From Halomonas sp. SpR8 (GTDB lineage: Bacteria; Pseudomonadota; Gammaproteobacteria; Pseudomonadales; Halomonadaceae): a stretch of DNA of 64,000 nt. Shown piece after piece: positions 8,600 to 16,928 of the stretch. The stretch lies in NCBI RefSeq assembly GCF_031010195.1, contig NZ_JAUAMC010000006.1:124001-188000 (forward strand). The letters are read 5' to 3'. The translations under genes and the position numbers were made by a program. The notes beneath the pieces are model-generated. The model saw only the letters and a program-made list of their open reading frames with translations, did no database searches and was not told the DNA's origin. Within the stretch, counting starts at the first letter, position 1. The number at the start of each line of letters is the position of its first letter.

Positions 8600-9619
8600 T
8601 CATTTTGGCTGGTACTTCACGACTTGTTGATCGATCGTACCAAAGATGTTGTTGCCATCGCGGTCGAACATCTCGATGCGAACCCGGTCGCCAAAGCGCA
8701 TAAAGGGCGTTTTTACTTGGCCGTAGAGTATCTGCTCCACCATGCGCACTTCGGCTAGACAGCTATAGCCCACTCCGCCATCAGCCACTGGCTTTCCAGG
8801 GCCGCCATCGGGGTCGGGATTGGAAACAGTGCCCGAGCCAATAACAGCACCCGCGCCTAGATAGCGGGTCTTGGCCGCATGGGCAACCAGCTGTGGGAAG
8901 CTGAAAATCATATCTGGGCCGGCTTCTGGCTCGCCAAACTTCTCTCCATTGAGGTGCACGGTCAGCGGCAGGTGTACCTTGCCATCCTGCCAGGCATCGC
9001 CCAGCTCATCGGGGGTCACCGCAATAGGCGAAAAAGAAGAGGCGGGCTTGGCTTGGAAAAAGCCGAAGCCCTTCGCTAGCTCGCCGGGAATAAGGCCACG
9101 CAGGCTCACATCGTTGACCAGCATCACTAGCTTAATGTGCTTGGCTGCTTGCTCGGGGGTCACTGCCATCGGCACGTCGTCAGTAATAACGGCGATCTCA
9201 CCTTCAAAATCGATGCCATGCTCTTCACTCACCGCTTCGATATCCTCGGTGGGGGCCAGGAAACGGTCGCTACCGCCCTGGTACATTAGCGGGTCAGTCC
9301 AGAAGGTGTCGGGCATCTCGGCATTACGTGCCTGGCGTACCAGCTTGACATGGTTCAGGTAGGCGGAGCCGTCAGCCCATTGATAGGCACGTGGTAAAGG
9401 GGAGTGCAGCGTACTCTGGTCCAGCGCAAAAGCACCTTCAGCACGGCCACTGTTAAGTTGTGCATAGCGCTCTTCCAACTTGGGGCTAACCGTCGCCCAC
9501 TCCTCAATAGCTGCCTGAAGTGTGGGCGCAATATCAACAGCGCTCACTGCACGGGAAAGGTCACGAGAGACAATGATAAGTTCTCCGTCGCGGCCCTGCT
9601 TAAGTGTTGCAAGTTTCAT
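8600..9619 (-). CDS. fahA: Fumarylacetoacetate hydrolase family protein (fumarylacetoacetase)
   Basis: A 339-residue FAH-family hydrolase, the final step of homogentisate breakdown giving fumarate and acetoacetate. The N-terminal domain (about 1-95) precedes the catalytic FAH domain. Metal ligands can be seen in GIDFEGEIAVI (the Glu-x-Glu pair) and MLVNDVSLRG (Asp). GSGTVSNPDPDGGPGKPVADG and IEMFDRDGNNIFGTIDQ near the end are typical. It is shorter than the eukaryotic enzyme (about 420) but matches the bacterial type found beside hmgA. It sits between hmgA and maiA in one transcription unit. Confidence 0.92.
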   Translation of the reverse strand: MKLATLKQGRDGELIIVSRDLSRAVSAVDIAPTLQAAIEEWATVSPKLEERYAQLNSGRAEGAFALDQSTLHSPLPRAYQWADGSAYLNHVKLVRQARNAEMPDTFWTDPLMYQGGSDRFLAPTEDIEAVSEEHGIDFEGEIAVITDDVPMAVTPEQAAKHIKLVMLVNDVSLRGLIPGELAKGFGFFQAKPASSFSPIAVTPDELGDAWQDGKVHLPLTVHLNGEKFGEPEAGPDMIFSFPQLVAHAAKTRYLGAGAVIGSGTVSNPDPDGGPGKPVADGGVGYSCLAEVRMVEQILYGQVKTPFMRFGDRVRIEMFDRDGNNIFGTIDQQVVKYQPK

Positions 9620-9653
9620 GGTGAATCAATCCTTGTCGTCAGGGGGGGCGGGT

Positions 9654-10961
9654 TCAGGGCTGGCTTGGGTTGAAGTGGGAGCGCAGCGTCGACCAAACAT
9701 CCACATAGTCACGTTGACGGAAGTCAGCATTCAGAGCCGCAGGGGTCGGGTGAAAGAAGTAGCGGCTCTCAAACATGAAGGCCAGTGTGTCGCCTATGAA
9801 ATGGGGCTTGAGCTCCGCGTTGGAGGCTTTCTCAAATGTCTCAGCATCGGGGCCATGGGGCGACATTGAGTTATGTAGGCTGGCGCCGCCAGGCGTGAAG
9901 CCTTCAGCTTTGGCATCGTACTCGCCGTGTATCAGCCCCATAAACTCGCTCATTAGGTTGCGATGGAACCAGGGTGGCCTAAAGGTATTCTCGGCAACCA
10001 TCCAGCGCGGTGGGAAAATGACAAAATCAAGATTCGCCATTCCCGGCGTATCGGAGGGGGACGACAATACGGTGAAGATTGACGGATCCGGATGATCGAA
10101 GCTAACCGTATTGATGGTGTTAAAATTAGCCAGATTATATTTATAAGGCGCGCAGTTGCCGTGCCACGCCACGACATCTAACGGCGAATGGTCGAGTTTG
10201 CTCTCCCAGAAACGACCAGAGAACTTAGCCACTAAACGGTAGTCGCCTTCTAGATCTTCATAGGCTGCCACGGGGCTTTGGAAGTCACGCGGGTTTGCTA
10301 AACCGTTAGACCCGATGGGGCCGAGGCCTGGAAGCTCTAAAGGGCTGCCATAGTTCTCGCATATATATCCCCGCGCAGCATCAACACCCTGAGCTCTGCG
10401 CACTTGGAATTTCACACCGCGTGGAATAACGGCAATCTCACCATTATCGATCTCGATGTCACCAAATTCGGTACGTAGACGAATGGCGCCCAGTTGGGGA
10501 ACAAACAGCAGTTCTCCGTCAGCGTTGTAGAAAAAACGCTCGGTCATGTCTGTATTAAAGGTGTAGACATGCACGCCTACGCCAGCCTGGGTACCCGCAT
10601 CGCCGTTGACGGCAATGGTAAATAAGCCGTCGATAAAATCAGTCGGCTCGCTCGGTAGAGAAACGGGATCCCAGCGCATTTGATTGGGATCAGCCGCTGG
10701 TTTATCTAATGGAGCGGTGTGTACCTTGTGATTTTCGAGTGGCTGATACGCGCTCTGAACGACAGAAGGGCGAATACGGTAAAGCCAGCTACGGAAATTT
10801 TGATGACGTGGCGCTGTAAATGCGGAGCCGGTTAGTTGCTCTGCATATAACCCATAAGCGCACTTCTGAGGGGAGTTTTGCCCAATCGGCAATGCCCCTG
10901 GAAGTGCTTCGGTTGAAAAGTGATTATGAAAACCGCTCTGATAGTGCAACTGTTCAGTCAT
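9654..10961 (-). CDS. hmgA: Homogentisate 1,2-dioxygenase
   Basis: A 435-residue iron(II) ring-cleaving dioxygenase that opens homogentisate to maleylacetoacetate. The Fe ligands seen in the family are here: His in [10 protein letters not shown], Glu in the same [11 protein letters not shown] stretch, and His in [19 protein letters not shown]. The N-terminal [19 protein letters not shown] and the C-terminal FMFESRYFF segments are also family hallmarks. Length is normal for bacteria. AGGA precedes the ATG by seven bases. It is followed by fahA after 34 bases, and preceded by the DUF2783 gene after 62 bases, so all six minus-strand genes from 13984 to 7930 may form one operon. Confidence 0.96.
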   Translation of the reverse strand: MTEQLHYQSGFHNHFSTEALPGALPIGQNSPQKCAYGLYAEQLTGSAFTAPRHQNFRSWLYRIRPSVVQSAYQPLENHKVHTAPLDKPAADPNQMRWDPVSLPSEPTDFIDGLFTIAVNGDAGTQAGVGVHVYTFNTDMTERFFYNADGELLFVPQLGAIRLRTEFGDIEIDNGEIAVIPRGVKFQVRRAQGVDAARGYICENYGSPLELPGLGPIGSNGLANPRDFQSPVAAYEDLEGDYRLVAKFSGRFWESKLDHSPLDVVAWHGNCAPYKYNLANFNTINTVSFDHPDPSIFTVLSSPSDTPGMANLDFVIFPPRWMVAENTFRPPWFHRNLMSEFMGLIHGEYDAKAEGFTPGGASLHNSMSPHGPDAETFEKASNAELKPHFIGDTLAFMFESRYFFHPTPAALNADFRQRDYVDVWSTLRSHFNPSQP

Positions 10962-11023
10962 TGTTAAGTCCTGCGTTATTTGAACGTTATAGTGAACAAT
11001 GTATGTCGGCTACTTATCGCCCA

Positions 11024-11224
11024 CTAACTGTCGCCCACTAACCCTGCATGGGAAATTGCCTCTTCAAGCACCCGTTGATCGCCAATGTGGTTAGCAAGCA
11101 ACAGGATTAGGCGTGCATTGATGCGCTCGCTCTCTGCCTCGCTACGGTCGCGATGTAGCGCCGTGAGCGCGGCGTAAAAGGCGTCCGGATCAGTGAAATT
11201 CGGATTCAATTCAAGCCTTGGCAT
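11024..11224 (-). CDS. Small DUF2783-like protein
   Basis: A 66-residue protein starting MPRLELNPNFTDPDAFYAAL. It is predicted helical and resembles the short DUF2783 proteins often found beside FAD monooxygenases of aromatic clusters. The start at 11224 is chosen because the conserved part begins there and its ATG overlaps the end of the monooxygenase gene by 14 bases, which suggests translational coupling. A longer frame up to 11263 exists but lies inside the monooxygenase. No function is known; an accessory role for the monooxygenase is a guess from the constant pairing. Confidence 0.65.
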   Translation of the reverse strand: MPRLELNPNFTDPDAFYAALTALHRDRSEAESERINARLILLLANHIGDQRVLEEAISHAGLVGDS

Positions 11225-12941
11225 AGCAACTTTCCTGGACTGTCGTGTCAGAGGCACCCGCAAGATAAACGCCCAGCGCGCGGTCTAATGCGTCTTCAAC
11301 CTTGCGGGCAGTGATAGCGTGCCAGCGCGCAGCAACGTGTTGATCAGGGCGAATAAGGTACCCGCCACCTGCTTTCAGGCCATATCGTTGCGTCACTAGC
11401 CCCTCAGCGTCGTCCACCATGGTTGTGCGCGGTAGAGCGCTAAGCACATCCGGTGCAGGGCCCACGACCACCATGCTTAAATCAGTGCAACGGCCTAATA
11501 GCGCTTTAAACGATGTGGCAAGCGTGTCGGCGTGCACACCATCAATTCGTCCGTCGAGTAACAACACAAAGCCATCGCCAAATTGATTGAGTAGCCAGGC
11601 GTTCTCTTCTCTCAATCGAATGGGAGCGTCCTTGGCCGGGCTGCCGGGGCGCAGTTCGCTCGGGCCACCATTAACATCGGGCGTATTGAGCGGTGAGGTG
11701 TCATAGCGGCAAGGCATGGAGAGGCGACCACTGTTGACCAAACTACGCGCAAAGGCATGTTGCTCAGCCAGCTCCAGCGTCACATCTCGGAACACTTGGC
11801 TGATATGGCTCTTCGGGGTAATAAAATCAGTGGCGCGGGTAGAGTTAAGGAGGTTTTCTGCCGCGCCATGTTGGCGCTCGGTGTTGTAGGTGGACAAAAG
11901 CGTCTTGGGCGCCTGCTGTTTGAGAACCCGAGCCAGTTTCCAGACTAAGTTGTCGACGCCCTGCAGGGCACCGTTGGCGCCCCTGGCACCAAAGGGTGAT
12001 ACCTGATGCGCTGCGTCGCCCATAAATATCACGCTGTTATGAATGAAATTATCCATCTTGCGGCAGCGGAAGGTGTAGACACTGGCCCACTCAAGCTCAA
12101 ACTCCACGTCTTTGCCCAGCATTGCCTGCACGCGTGGCCGAATGTTCTCTTCTTTCTTTTCTTCTTCCGGGTCAGCATCCCAGCCTAACTGAAAGTCGAT
12201 ACGCCAAACATTATCGGGCTCTTTGTGCAGCAGCACTGACTGGTTAGGATGGAAGGGTGGGTCAAACCAGAACCAGCGCTCTGTTGGGAAGTCTGCCTTC
12301 ATCACCACATCAGCAATCAGGAAGCGATCCTGAAATACCTGGCCTTTGCACTCAAGGCCCAGCATGTCGCGAATTTGGCTGTTAGCGCCATCGGAAACGA
12401 GGAGATAGTCACAGGTCAGCTGGTAATCACCATCCTGGGTCGAGACCTTGATGGCGGTGCTGTCAGGCTGAGCATCAACGTCGATGACCTTATGTTGCCA
12501 ACGAAGGTCAATTTGCTCTGGAAAGTCGTGAGTGCGGTTGACCAGAAACTCTTCAAAGTAGTACTGCTGTAAGTTAATGAAGGCGGGAATGCGGTGGCCA
12601 TCTTCCGGCAGTAGGTTGAAGTCATAGACTTCGCGCTCCTGAAAGAAAACGCGGCCACGCTGCCAGGTGACGCCTTTTTCGAGCATCAGGTCAACACAGC
12701 CCAGGCGGTCGACAATTTCCAGCGAGCGCTTGGCAAAGCACAGCGCTCGTGAACCCACGCTAACGGTGTTGTTATCGTCCAGAACGATCGAATTAACGCC
12801 TTGCTGAGCCAAATCAATGGCGGCGGCGAGGCCGCTAGGCCCCGCTCCGACAATCACTACCGGATAGTGGCGAACTTCTTGTACATCGAGTTCAGGCGGG
12901 CGCCGGTAAGGATAGACAGGATTTTTATAGGTTGTTGGCAT
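11211..12941 (-). CDS. FAD-dependent aromatic monooxygenase (PheA/MhpA-like)
   Basis: A 576-residue class A flavoprotein hydroxylase. Motifs: the Rossmann VVIVGAGPSGLAAAIDLAQQG near residue 30, the DG motif in YLLVSDGANSQIRDMLG, and the second FAD motif VIFMGDAAHQVSPFGARGANGALQGV. The C-terminal thioredoxin-like domain of the larger family members appears as LRPGSPAKDAPIRL...DGFVLLLDG. Such enzymes hydroxylate phenolic rings with NAD(P)H and oxygen. Within a homogentisate cluster, 3-hydroxyphenylacetate 6-hydroxylation or another route into homogentisate would fit, but the substrate is inference. GGGGAG precedes the ATG by six bases. Confidence 0.88.
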   Translation of the reverse strand: MPTTYKNPVYPYRRPPELDVQEVRHYPVVIVGAGPSGLAAAIDLAQQGVNSIVLDDNNTVSVGSRALCFAKRSLEIVDRLGCVDLMLEKGVTWQRGRVFFQEREVYDFNLLPEDGHRIPAFINLQQYYFEEFLVNRTHDFPEQIDLRWQHKVIDVDAQPDSTAIKVSTQDGDYQLTCDYLLVSDGANSQIRDMLGLECKGQVFQDRFLIADVVMKADFPTERWFWFDPPFHPNQSVLLHKEPDNVWRIDFQLGWDADPEEEKKEENIRPRVQAMLGKDVEFELEWASVYTFRCRKMDNFIHNSVIFMGDAAHQVSPFGARGANGALQGVDNLVWKLARVLKQQAPKTLLSTYNTERQHGAAENLLNSTRATDFITPKSHISQVFRDVTLELAEQHAFARSLVNSGRLSMPCRYDTSPLNTPDVNGGPSELRPGSPAKDAPIRLREENAWLLNQFGDGFVLLLDGRIDGVHADTLATSFKALLGRCTDLSMVVVGPAPDVLSALPRTTMVDDAEGLVTQRYGLKAGGGYLIRPDQHVAARWHAITARKVEDALDRALGVYLAGASDTTVQESCYAKA

Positions 12942-13015
12942 CTATTGCTCCCCTTCAGCGTCGGGTGCGTTACACCCGACTGCTGGGCATGATCAGTGGG
13001 TGTCACTAGTGGCAC

Positions 13016-13984
13016 TTACTGATTTTCGACGGCATCCTGCAGCGAGTGCCACATAGCGGTATCGCGCTCTGCCGTCCAGATGCGGGGATCCGGGTATTCG
13101 CCGCCTGCTTCGTCGTAGCAGCGAGTGATATCGAAAGGCACACAGTGATCGAAGATGACCCAGTGACCATACTTTGGCTTGAGTACCGCGTAGGTTTCGG
13201 CGTAACACTCGGAGAGAGACTTGCCCGCCGCTTTGCCCGCTTTGACACTGCCATACATATCATTCAAAAAGTCGCGGGTGCCTTGAATGGCCTCCTGGCA
13301 CTGTTCGACCGTTTGCAGTGCATCGCCACGGCCGGGTACCAGCTTTTGGGGCTGCATGGCCTGTAGGCGATCCAGCGTGGAAGGCCAGTCCTCGTGGTAA
13401 GCGTCACCGGTGTAAGGGGTGGCGCCATACTCAACGAGGTCACCGGAAAACATGATTTTTTCCTTCGGCAACCAGACGATGGTATCTCCCTTGGTATGCC
13501 CGCGGCCCAGGTGAATGATCTGTACTTCACGCTCACCCATGTACACCGTCAGCTTTTCCTGGAAGACGATGTTTGGCCAGGTTAGTCCAGGTACAGAGTC
13601 CACTCCCTTGAACAGGCGAGGGAAACGGCCGACTTCAGATTCATAGTCCTGCTGGCCACGCTCGACAATCAGGTCATAGGTGCTCTGGCTGGCGTAGATA
13701 TTCTCCGCATCGTAGGCGGAAGCACCGAGAACACGTACGGCATGGTAGTGGGTCATCACGACATGCTTAATCGGTAGGTCGGTTACCTCGCGGATACGGC
13801 GGATGACGTCCTGAGCCATGATAGGCGTTGCTTGGGTATCGATGACCATTACGCTGTCATCACCAATCACTATGCCCGTATTAGGGTCGCCTTCAGCCGT
13901 GTAAGCATAGAGCCCTTCTGCCAGCTTGGTGAAGCTGATCTGCTTCTCTTGGGTGTCGGCATGGGACGCGAATTTCTTGCTCAT
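13016..13984 (-). CDS. MBL-fold hydrolase-like protein with degenerate metal motif
   Basis: A 322-residue metallo-beta-lactamase-fold protein. The fold is clear: GDDSVMVIDTQATP for strand 2, VVMTHYHAVRVLGASAY where the main metal motif lies, HLGRGHTKGDTIVWLP, and FSGDLVEYGATPY. The canonical H-x-H-x-D-H is changed: His79 and His81 remain, but Val83 and Arg84 stand where Asp and His normally are. A normal dinuclear site is therefore unlikely. It is the first gene of the minus-strand homogentisate unit, 74 bases upstream of the FAD monooxygenase. GGAG lies five bases before the ATG. It may be a hydrolase with a single metal or a protein with another function; this cannot be settled from the sequence. 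Confidence 0.85.
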   Translation of the reverse strand: MSKKFASHADTQEKQISFTKLAEGLYAYTAEGDPNTGIVIGDDSVMVIDTQATPIMAQDVIRRIREVTDLPIKHVVMTHYHAVRVLGASAYDAENIYASQSTYDLIVERGQQDYESEVGRFPRLFKGVDSVPGLTWPNIVFQEKLTVYMGEREVQIIHLGRGHTKGDTIVWLPKEKIMFSGDLVEYGATPYTGDAYHEDWPSTLDRLQAMQPQKLVPGRGDALQTVEQCQEAIQGTRDFLNDMYGSVKAGKAAGKSLSECYAETYAVLKPKYGHWVIFDHCVPFDITRCYDEAGGEYPDPRIWTAERDTAMWHSLQDAVENQ

Positions 13985-14150
13985 GATTTCTCCGGTGCTA
14001 TCAGGGTGGTTCAGGTATTTATTGGATTGTTGTATGCCAGGAGGATAGTTTCTAATGAAACTAAATGTCCAGTGGTCTACAGATAAATCAGTCTTATTTC
14101 TGCACGGGATTAGCGATAATGCCCAATAAATCAGATGATTATTGCAAGCC

Positions 14151-14164
14151 TATACTTAAGTATA
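14151..14164. promoter_or_regulatory. Perfect palindrome TATACTTAAGTATA (candidate operator)
   Basis: A 14-base perfect palindrome 166 bases upstream of the MBL-protein start. Each strand contains a -10-like TATACT, so a protein bound here could block a promoter. Its core TACTTAAGTA recurs at 15153-15162 and 29402-29411. Confidence 0.5.
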
Positions 14165-14213
14165 ATAATTAAAATCGATAAATTGGTTGCAAGAGAGAGT
14201 ACCTGTCGGCACT

Positions 14214-14241
14214 GTTTCACCTTGTTCTGATAGGGTGAAAC
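14214..14241. promoter_or_regulatory. Inverted repeat GTTTCACC...GGTGAAAC
   Basis: Eight-base arms separated by 12 bases, about midway between the divergent genes. The size suits a dimeric regulator, or the RNA could form a hairpin in the marR leader. No copy was seen elsewhere in the window. Confidence 0.35.
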
Positions 14242-14462
14242 TACGCTTGATGACGCCCATATATGTTGAGGAGCAGTAAGTGACGAGGTGCTATTGGGGG
14301 AAGCTAAGAGTGTTATTGGATGGAGCGAGGATGACTCTCTTGCGCTAGGTGGTCAGTATGATGTGGTCAGTACGATAGGCGCGTTGCTGGTGCCCACATT
14401 CCCAGCTATCGTGCTGATTTTTCATTACCACCCAGATAAATGGCGGCTCTAGGAGAAATATA

Positions 14463-14951
14463 ATGACGATGGATAAAGTCGGCGGCGATGCATCTCTGGA
14501 GTCTTCGGCCAGGGCAGAGCTCGACCTCAATCAATTTTTACCCTATCAGCTTAACCGTCTGGCTGATCGGATCAGTCAGGCGCTAGAAAAGCTTTATGCC
14601 GACTCCTATCAACTCAACATCGCCCAGTGGCGTGTGCTTGCGTGGCTCAGCCACTGTGATGATTTAACCGCTAAAAAAGTCTGCGCCTACACCAATATGG
14701 ATAAGGCTCGCGTGTCTCGAGCTATTCAGTCGCTGGAAGACCGTGGGCTGATAAACCGCACGCCATCACAGCAAGATCAGCGACTACATGACTTACAGCT
14801 GACAGAGGCCGGGCAAGCGCTACTTAATAAGTTAGTACCCGAAGCACAGGCGTGGGAAGCCAATCTGGTGTCGACCCTAAGCGTTGGTGAATATCGTGAT
14901 TTGCTCAATACCATGCGCAAGCTTGAACGGCAGTTGGAGAGAATTGGCTAA
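14463..14951 (+). CDS. MarR-family transcriptional regulator
   Basis: A 162-residue winged helix-turn-helix protein. The N-terminal dimer helix FLPYQLNRLADRISQALE is followed by the DNA-binding core (QWRVLAWLSHCDDLTAKKV, then CAYTNMDKARVSRAIQSLED) and the wing RTPSQQDQRLHDLQLTEAG. MarR proteins are usually released from DNA by aromatic acids. It lies between the homogentisate cluster and the TRAP operon, with a TACTTAAGTA palindrome on each side, so it is the best candidate regulator for both. ATG at 14463 is preceded by AGGAG at good distance. The next in-frame ATG two codons later is also possible. Confidence 0.92.
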   Translation: MTMDKVGGDASLESSARAELDLNQFLPYQLNRLADRISQALEKLYADSYQLNIAQWRVLAWLSHCDDLTAKKVCAYTNMDKARVSRAIQSLEDRGLINRTPSQQDQRLHDLQLTEAGQALLNKLVPEAQAWEANLVSTLSVGEYRDLLNTMRKLERQLERIG

Positions 14952-15308
14952 AGGCTCGATACAGGTGACTCGTCCTCTGGTAGCCGATGTTAAGCCTTAC
15001 CTGATCAATGGCGCGTCATTAGTGTCTCGGGTGATGTGATTTATGTAACAAAAAAATTGGCGAAAAATTATTTCCCTGTGGTCATTGGGAATAACTCTAA
15101 GAATCTATTTTTTAGATTAACCGTTTGTAATTTAACAAAAAATATAAATTACTACTTAAGTATTAGCATCTTTTAGTCGATGGATCGTTGCACGATCCAC
15201 GCATCTGCAGGCATTGTGATAACTAACGTGATTCAGATATTTTTCTTATAGCAATAATAAAGTATCACGTTTGACGCTCCCCGTTCGTGACGACCAGAGG
15301 AAAGAAAA
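14952..15308 (+). promoter_or_regulatory. Leader and promoter region of the TRAP operon
   Basis: 357 bases without a gene. The first part carries no clear terminator for marR. The central part is strongly A+T-rich (15050-15150) and contains the palindrome at 15153-15162. A small hairpin TGGATCG/CGATCCA lies at 15181-15199, and AGAGGAAAG precedes the dctP ATG. Confidence 0.5.
15153..15162. promoter_or_regulatory. Palindrome TACTTAAGTA upstream of dctP (candidate operator)
   Basis: Ten-base perfect palindrome, 147 bases upstream of the dctP start, identical to the core of the 14151-14164 element and to the site at 29402-29411. All three are intergenic. Confidence 0.5.
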
Positions 15309-16358
15309 ATGAATAAAACAACAAACCTGATGATCGGCGCTATCGCCGCTGCGACGCTGAGTACCACCGCTCTAGCGCAAACCACTATCACCGTGAGCAC
15401 CTGGGCTGGCCCTAATCACGGCATCAACACCATGGTATGGCCAACGTGGAAAGCGTGGATTGAAGAGGCGACGGAAGGTCGCGTAACCGTAGATGTGATA
15501 CATGATATGGGGCCTCCAGCTTCCCAGATGGAAATGGTTGCCGATGGTATCGCAGACGCTACCTGGGTGTTCCATGGCTATAACGCTGGGCGCTTTCTGG
15601 CCACTCAGTTACCTGAGTTCCCTACCTTCGAAGACTTCTCGTCGGAGAACGCCTCTGCGGCATACTGGCATACGCACCAGGAGCACTTAGCGCAAGCTGA
15701 TGAGCATCGTGGCGTTGATGTGGTGGCTGCGGGCGTGCACGGCCCAGGTTGGATCTTTAGTCGTGAGCAGTACCAAACCCTTGCCGATCTGGAGAGCGAG
15801 CGCATTCGCGTCGGTGGCGGGGTGATGGGAGACCTCTCTAATGCCCTGAACCTGACCGGTGTGGCTCTGCCGCCAACCGGGGTCTATGAAGCTGGCTCTC
15901 AGGGCGTTATTGATGGCGCTATGCTGGTGCCGGAAGGTCTTAGAAGCTTTCGGGTAGCCGAGATATTTCCCTATACCTTGACGGTGGATGGGGGCTTCTA
16001 TCGAGGCAGCTTCACCATCGTGGTTAATCCGAGTATTTGGGATGAGATGTCTGCAGAGGATCGTGCCGCTGTGGAAGAAGTCTCGGGTGAGCGGCTGTCG
16101 CGACTATTCGGCTACATGATGGATGTATCCGATGAGCGAGGCGTCGAGTTCGCCAAAGAGCAGGGCCATACCTTTACGGCCCTTGGCGACGAAGATCTTG
16201 AAACGCTGCGTGGTATCAGTAATGACCTCGTTGACACTTGGTCTGAGAACGTCAGTGAGCGTGGTATCGATGCGCAAGCGGCGCTTGAGTATTTCCACCA
16301 ACAGCTTGAAGAAGCTGCTACACAAGAGAGCGTGGCATCCTTAGTGCCACAATCATAA
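15309..16358 (+). CDS. dctP: TRAP transporter substrate-binding protein (DctP family)
   Basis: A 349-residue periplasmic binding protein. Residues 1-23 are a Sec signal peptide ending TTALAQ. The mature part has the DctP pattern: TVSTWAGPNHGINTMVWPTW, the middle ADLESERIRVGGGVMGDL in place of the usual LKGKKIR segment, the Tyr/Glu-rich VYEAGSQGVIDGA, and GGFYRGSFTIVVNPSIWDEM. It captures an organic anion for the DctQM permease encoded immediately downstream. The position between the homogentisate and phenylacetate genes suggests an aromatic or related acid, which is inference. AGAGGAAAG precedes the start. Confidence 0.9.
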   Translation: MNKTTNLMIGAIAAATLSTTALAQTTITVSTWAGPNHGINTMVWPTWKAWIEEATEGRVTVDVIHDMGPPASQMEMVADGIADATWVFHGYNAGRFLATQLPEFPTFEDFSSENASAAYWHTHQEHLAQADEHRGVDVVAAGVHGPGWIFSREQYQTLADLESERIRVGGGVMGDLSNALNLTGVALPPTGVYEAGSQGVIDGAMLVPEGLRSFRVAEIFPYTLTVDGGFYRGSFTIVVNPSIWDEMSAEDRAAVEEVSGERLSRLFGYMMDVSDERGVEFAKEQGHTFTALGDEDLETLRGISNDLVDTWSENVSERGIDAQAALEYFHQQLEEAATQESVASLVPQS

Positions 16359-16385
16359 TTACCCTTCGCCAAGTGGAGGGCGACT

Positions 16386-16928
16386 ATGCCGATCCTGACG
16401 ACTCGCTGGTCAAATGTCGGTAGGGTCATGCAGCTGGCGCTGGAGGGGGTGGCGGGTGCCACCCTATTTGCCTTAATGCTGCTGACGACTGCTGACGTAG
16501 TAGGCCGTTATTTCTTTAATCTACCTATCCTTGGAACCGTCGAGTTGACTCAGCAGATGCTGGCCGCTGTGGTGTTCCTGTCACTGCCAGTAGCATGCTG
16601 GCGTGAAGAGCACGTTAGCGTGGATCTCTTGGACGCCGTATTCCCTGCGCGCTGGATATGGCTGCGCCAGATGATCGTCAACCTAATTATCGCAGTGGCT
16701 TTATGGGTGATCGCTACACGGGTTTGGGCGCTGGGCGTGCGTGCTTTTGAGTGGGGCGATGTCACTGAGTTTCTACGTATTCCCGATGGTTACCTTATCT
16801 ACCTGATTGCCATCATGTTGTTTCTTTCCGCTCTGCTCACCCTAGGTCGAGCGGTGAGTTACCTGCTAGAAGGCGTGGGTGTGATTAAGTGTGGTGGCCC
16901 CGTCAGCCAGGGAGATAAGCATGACTGA
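16386..16928 (+). CDS. dctQ: TRAP transporter small permease (DctQ family)
   Basis: A 180-residue membrane protein with four predicted helices (about residues 16-38, 53-72, 93-113 and 136-158). It has the DctQ-type LTTADVVGRYFFNLPILGTVELTQQ stretch between helices 1 and 2, and CWREEHVSVDLL after helix 2. It starts 28 bases after dctP and overlaps dctM by eight bases (ATGACTGA), so the three genes form one operon with coupled translation. It is the small membrane subunit of the TRAP carrier. Confidence 0.9.
   Translation: MPILTTRWSNVGRVMQLALEGVAGATLFALMLLTTADVVGRYFFNLPILGTVELTQQMLAAVVFLSLPVACWREEHVSVDLLDAVFPARWIWLRQMIVNLIIAVALWVIATRVWALGVRAFEWGDVTEFLRIPDGYLIYLIAIMLFLSALLTLGRAVSYLLEGVGVIKCGGPVSQGDKHD

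Larger units (their letters stand above)
13985..14462. promoter_or_regulatory. Divergent control region between the homogentisate cluster and marR
   Basis: 478 bases with no credible gene, A+T-rich in the middle. It must hold the promoters of the minus-strand cluster and of marR. Two symmetric elements stand out and are listed separately: the 14-base palindrome at 14151-14164 and the inverted repeat at 14214-14241. The marR ribosome binding site AGGAG lies at 14451-14455. Confidence 0.6.
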
